NCBI RefSeq assembly: GCF_020179835.1
Contig: NZ_JAIUDA010000011.1
Span: 55,200 to 119,199, forward strand
Origin: Pantoea sp. alder81
Lineage (GTDB): Bacteria > Pseudomonadota > Gammaproteobacteria > Enterobacterales > Enterobacteriaceae
Reading direction: 5' to 3'
Length of the DNA stretch: 64,000 nucleotides
This document shows positions 61,356-64,000 of the stretch, piece by piece (within the stretch, counting starts at the first letter, position 1; each line of letters begins with the position of its first letter). The notes beneath the pieces were generated by a model. The model was not told the DNA's origin. It saw only the letters and a list, made by a program, of their open reading frames with translations, and did no database searches. Position numbers and translations under genes: made by a program.

Positions 61356-63102
61356 AGTTAAAAGGATGAGACCTCAAAGGTTCGTCTGATGTTGCTGCTT
61401 CAACCAGAATGGCAAACGATACTGCACCGGCATCTGGCGTACCCAGGCTCTTCTCGGCATGTGGTCTGGCTCTACCCACTTTGGGAAGAAGACTGGCTGT
61501 TCCGAGTGCTGCTTCAGTGGCTGCGGAAGATGCCGCAAGCCAGATGTCGGAAAGCGTCCCCCCATGGTCTTTACTCTCACTAAACACCTTACTGAAGGGC
61601 ACCAGCGCGTCGACCATGGTTTTGTCGCCTACCTGGGCTCCGAACTTAAGAATGGCGTCTGTTGAGTCTCGTACTGTGCTGATCATCGTATTAAGATCCG
61701 GCGCTGCTTCATCGCCAATTCTTGCTCCAGCTGAAGACAATGCCGCTCCCCACAGGGCACCTGAGGTTCCGCCAGCACGATCGCTCCAGGCATCCCCTGC
61801 AATTTGAAGCAAGCTGCCCGCACCGGCTCCTTTGTCGAGGGCCAGCTCTGCAGCACGTACCGCGGCCTGTATGCCGCGATTCATACCGATACCGTGATCG
61901 CCATCCCCAGCGACGGCATCAATTTTTCCCAGCAGCTCAGCATTCAGATTGATGGTTTCAGCCAGAATACGCAGTTTTGCAAGTATAAAGGCAGCCAGCT
62001 GCTGTGAAGGGAGAGAACCAGGGTTAAGCGCAGCTGACGATTCGTTGTTTCGCGCCATTTCATCTGCAGTTAATCTCTCAGATTCGATCCCTGATCCTTT
62101 TTTATACCCCGGCGCGCTGGCAGGAGCTGACCAGAGGGCTTCGAGCTCGTCATCGAGCCAGAAAACAGTAAGTGACACGCCAGCCATATCAAAACTGGTA
62201 ACGAGTTCACCCACTTCAGGCTCAACAATAACGATACCCCGCTCCTTAAGCAGCATATTGACCTTGCGATAAACCACGAATAGCTCTTCATATTTCACTG
62301 AGCCAAGGCCGTTGAGCATCACAACAATTCGCGCGCCCTTTTCAGTGCTGATCCCGGCAGGCCACTCTTGTTTAGCGAGAACAGCTTCAACCATTAATGC
62401 GGCCAGTTCATCGGCGGTAGGGGTATCGATTTCATTAATACCCGGCTCCCCGTGTATGCCCATACCGACTTCCATACGTCCTTTCGGTACATCAAAAAGC
62501 GGTTCGTCTGCCCCAGGCAAATAGCACCCTGAAAATGCCACGCCGATAGATCGGGTATGCTCATTGGCCTTTTCCGCGAGCCTTGTAACTTCGTCCAGTG
62601 AGTCACCACGCGCAGCAGAAGCACCGGCTACTTTGAACACGGTAAAATCACCTGCGATGCCGCGTCGCTTGCTCTTTTCAGAAATTGAAGCGCTGTAAAC
62701 ATCATCGGTCACCTTCACAATTCGGCAGTCTATGCCCTCTTTTTGCAACTCTTCAGCAGCATGGCCAAAGTGCAGGGTATCGCCGGCGTAGTTTCCAAAG
62801 CTGAAAATCACGCCACCATCATGATGGGCGTTTTTGGCTACCGAATAAATTTGCTGTGCGCTGGGAGACGCAAAGAGGTTGCCCATGGCGGCTCCATGGG
62901 CAAGGCCTGGCCCGACAAAACCGCAGAATGTCGGGTAATGCCCAGATCCGCCACCAATAACCAGGGCGACCTCGCCTTCGGTGACCTTGGTCGAACGAAC
63001 AACGCCTCCCCTGACCTGCATCACGCGATCGGCGTTGGCCGCAACGAATCCCTCAATCATTTCATCGACAAAATCATCAGGTACATTGTGAATTCGAGTC
63101 AT
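61354..63102 (-). CDS. Dihydroxyacetone kinase family protein, fused DhaK-DhaL (copy 2)
   Basis: A 582-residue kinase colinear with copy 1 (50260-52005) over its full length. It has GGGSGHYPTFCGFVG, the substrate His in GMGIHGEPG and the DhaL site AGDGDHGIGMNRG. The two share many segments (NGLGSVKYEELFVVYRKV among them) but differ enough to be old duplicates, suggesting different substrates or stereoisomers. It starts 5 bases after the truncated hydrolase gene, with GGAAT before its ATG, so it depended on that gene's promoter. Confidence 0.87.
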   Translation of the reverse strand: MTRIHNVPDDFVDEMIEGFVAANADRVMQVRGGVVRSTKVTEGEVALVIGGGSGHYPTFCGFVGPGLAHGAAMGNLFASPSAQQIYSVAKNAHHDGGVIFSFGNYAGDTLHFGHAAEELQKEGIDCRIVKVTDDVYSASISEKSKRRGIAGDFTVFKVAGASAARGDSLDEVTRLAEKANEHTRSIGVAFSGCYLPGADEPLFDVPKGRMEVGMGIHGEPGINEIDTPTADELAALMVEAVLAKQEWPAGISTEKGARIVVMLNGLGSVKYEELFVVYRKVNMLLKERGIVIVEPEVGELVTSFDMAGVSLTVFWLDDELEALWSAPASAPGYKKGSGIESERLTADEMARNNESSAALNPGSLPSQQLAAFILAKLRILAETINLNAELLGKIDAVAGDGDHGIGMNRGIQAAVRAAELALDKGAGAGSLLQIAGDAWSDRAGGTSGALWGAALSSAGARIGDEAAPDLNTMISTVRDSTDAILKFGAQVGDKTMVDALVPFSKVFSESKDHGGTLSDIWLAASSAATEAALGTASLLPKVGRARPHAEKSLGTPDAGAVSFAILVEAATSDEPLRSHPFN

Positions 63103-63107
63103 GTCAA

Positions 63108-63874
63108 TTATTCCATGTCAGAAGGGAGTGACAGCAGATCTCTTATCGATTCGCTTAGCAGTTGAGGTTTTTCTTCAGGAACCCAATGGCCACACTCTGG
63201 TACCACAATTTCAGTGACTTTATTCGCCATTCTGCGCAGGGATGTGGCAACTTCTCCACCACGTCCCCAGTAGCCGCCACCGCCCAGAGCGAGACAAGGG
63301 ATCGTCAGCTTTTCAGTTCTGGCCTCATTATCACGGATGTCCTGCGTAACCTCACGGTAATAGGCAAACCCCGCACGCAATGCGCCTGGAGTGTTCAGGT
63401 TTCGCATGTATTCATCTCGGGCTTCACGCGTAATTGCAGCACGAGTGTGACCGTAGTTCTCAAAGAACCAGTCAAAATAGTATTCTTCTCGCCCGTTGAT
63501 CAGTGCTTCAGGTAAATCAAGCGTCTGCAGGAATGAGTGGTGCCAGCGCTTCCCCCCCTGCCCGATATTTGGCTGACCGTCGCCTGGGATAGCAACGTCA
63601 ATCACTCCCAGATGCGTTACACGAGAGGGGTTATCCGCAGCAACCGCAAAAGCAACAGTTCCGCCCCAGTCATGACCAACAACGGCAAATTTATCTACGC
63701 CCAGTTTGTCCAGCAGTTCGATTACGTCGCGGCCAAGCGTACGTTTGTCATAACCTGATGCCGGTCGCGTCGTATCCCCCAGTCCTCTCAGGTCAGGAGC
63801 GATGATCCGATAGTCTTTAGCAAGATACTCAATGACCTCCCGCCAGCAATACCAGCTTTGCGGATAACCATGCA
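63108..63874 (-). pseudogene. Epoxide-hydrolase-like alpha/beta hydrolase, 5' end cut off by an insertion sequence
   Basis: An alpha/beta hydrolase of the epoxide hydrolase/haloacetate dehalogenase type: oxyanion HGYPQSWYCWREV, GLGDTTRP, nucleophile Asp in GHDWGG, and the C-terminal His in ECGHWVPEE. The family's first about 30 residues are missing. Sequence identity to the family stops at LHGYPQ, just where the IS end (TGATCCTACC, from 63875) begins. The ATG at 63887 belongs to the insertion sequence and would yield a chimera of unknown activity. Same strand and 5-base spacing show it headed the kinase 2 operon. Confidence 0.8.
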
Positions 63875-64000
63875 TGATCCTACCCACGTAATGTGGACAC
63901 GGCCCTAAGCGAGATTCAGATTTTCAAATTGTTCCGGGCTGAGTCCCCCACAGGCACTGTGGCGGCGCCACCGATTGTAATCACACTCGATATAATTAAA
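63875..64000. mobile_element. IS3-family insertion sequence, one end (rest outside window)
   Basis: It begins TGATCCTACCCACGTAATGT, a terminus I recall for IS3-family elements in enterobacteria. The end of a transposase OrfB on the minus strand follows. The other end lies beyond the window, so length and target duplication cannot be read. Confidence 0.82.
63905..64000 (-). CDS. IS3-family transposase OrfB, C-terminal end (partial)
   Basis: The last 31 residues of the transposase are present: NYIECDYNRWRRHSACGG, then LSPEQFENLNLA and a stop. The pattern Tyr-Asn-Arg...Arg-His-Ser...Leu-Ser-Pro-Glu is the conserved end of the DDE integrase domain of IS3-type OrfB. The rest, including the catalytic residues, is outside the window. 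Confidence 0.88.
   Translation of the reverse strand, partial: FNYIECDYNRWRRHSACGGLSPEQFENLNLA

Noticed and set aside
1..64000. CRISPR arrays, tRNA, rRNA, integrase, relaxase, att sites
   Set aside because: None seen: no regularly spaced repeats, no tRNA-like cloverleaf, and no tyrosine recombinase or relaxase motifs in any frame examined.

Overview
The window looks like accessory DNA of an enterobacterium (order Enterobacterales). The galactitol operon, transketolase, YedK-type SRAP gene and DUF2913-type protein are all of enterobacterial kind. I cannot fix the genus from sequence alone. No rRNA, tRNA, CRISPR array, integrase, relaxase or attachment site was seen.

Region 1 (about 1-28.5 kb) is part of an integrative conjugative element of the SPI-7/PFGI-1/ICEclc type, carrying anti-phage cargo. 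The left edge has an AT-rich three-gene unit. Its first gene is cut by the window and carries a PD-(D/E)XK-like nuclease core. Next come a small orphan gene and a two-gene Hachiman defence system (hamA nuclease, hamB helicase), then an SRAP gene broken by a one-base deletion. Two conjugation operons follow: 8.6-16.8 kb (RAQPRD protein through the VirB4/TraC-type ATPase, closed by a hairpin terminator) and 18.0-22.7 kb (TIGR03757, TraU-like, TraH-like and TraG-like proteins). Both operons carry the same conserved sequence exactly 90 bases before their first start codon. The coupling protein, relaxase and integrase are not in the window. After a DUF3742-type gene and several small unknown genes comes a second AT-rich defence unit (25.8-28.5 kb), an SMC-like ATPase plus HNH nuclease of Septu (PtuAB) type. 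A dead RES-domain toxin gene follows.

Region 2 (29.5-42.3 kb) holds catabolic genes. A GntR regulator diverges from a fumarase/aspartase-superfamily lyase and a DctA-type carrier, with two perfect TGTACGTACA palindromes between them. Then comes a complete galactitol operon (gatZABCDY) with its divergent repressor gatR, an FGGY sugar kinase facing it, and a decayed 3'-part of panB.

Region 3 (42.5-49.3 kb) has an MFS exporter-SDR-dienelactone hydrolase operon, a metallophosphoesterase, another MFS carrier and an AHL-lactonase-type quorum-quenching enzyme.

Region 4 (49.3-64 kb) reads as one catabolic locus for a small sugar or polyol. It contains two fused dihydroxyacetone-kinase-type kinases, an ApnO-like NAD-binding protein, a HAD hydrolase, an MFS carrier, an aldo/keto reductase, an RpiB-type isomerase, transaldolase, transketolase and a SorC-type regulator. 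Such a set would phosphorylate a ketotetrose (or similar), isomerise it to an aldose phosphate such as erythrose 4-phosphate, and feed it into the pentose phosphate pathway. A palindrome shared by two promoter regions suggests common control. An IS3-family insertion at the right edge has cut the 5' end off an epoxide-hydrolase-like gene at the head of the second kinase operon.
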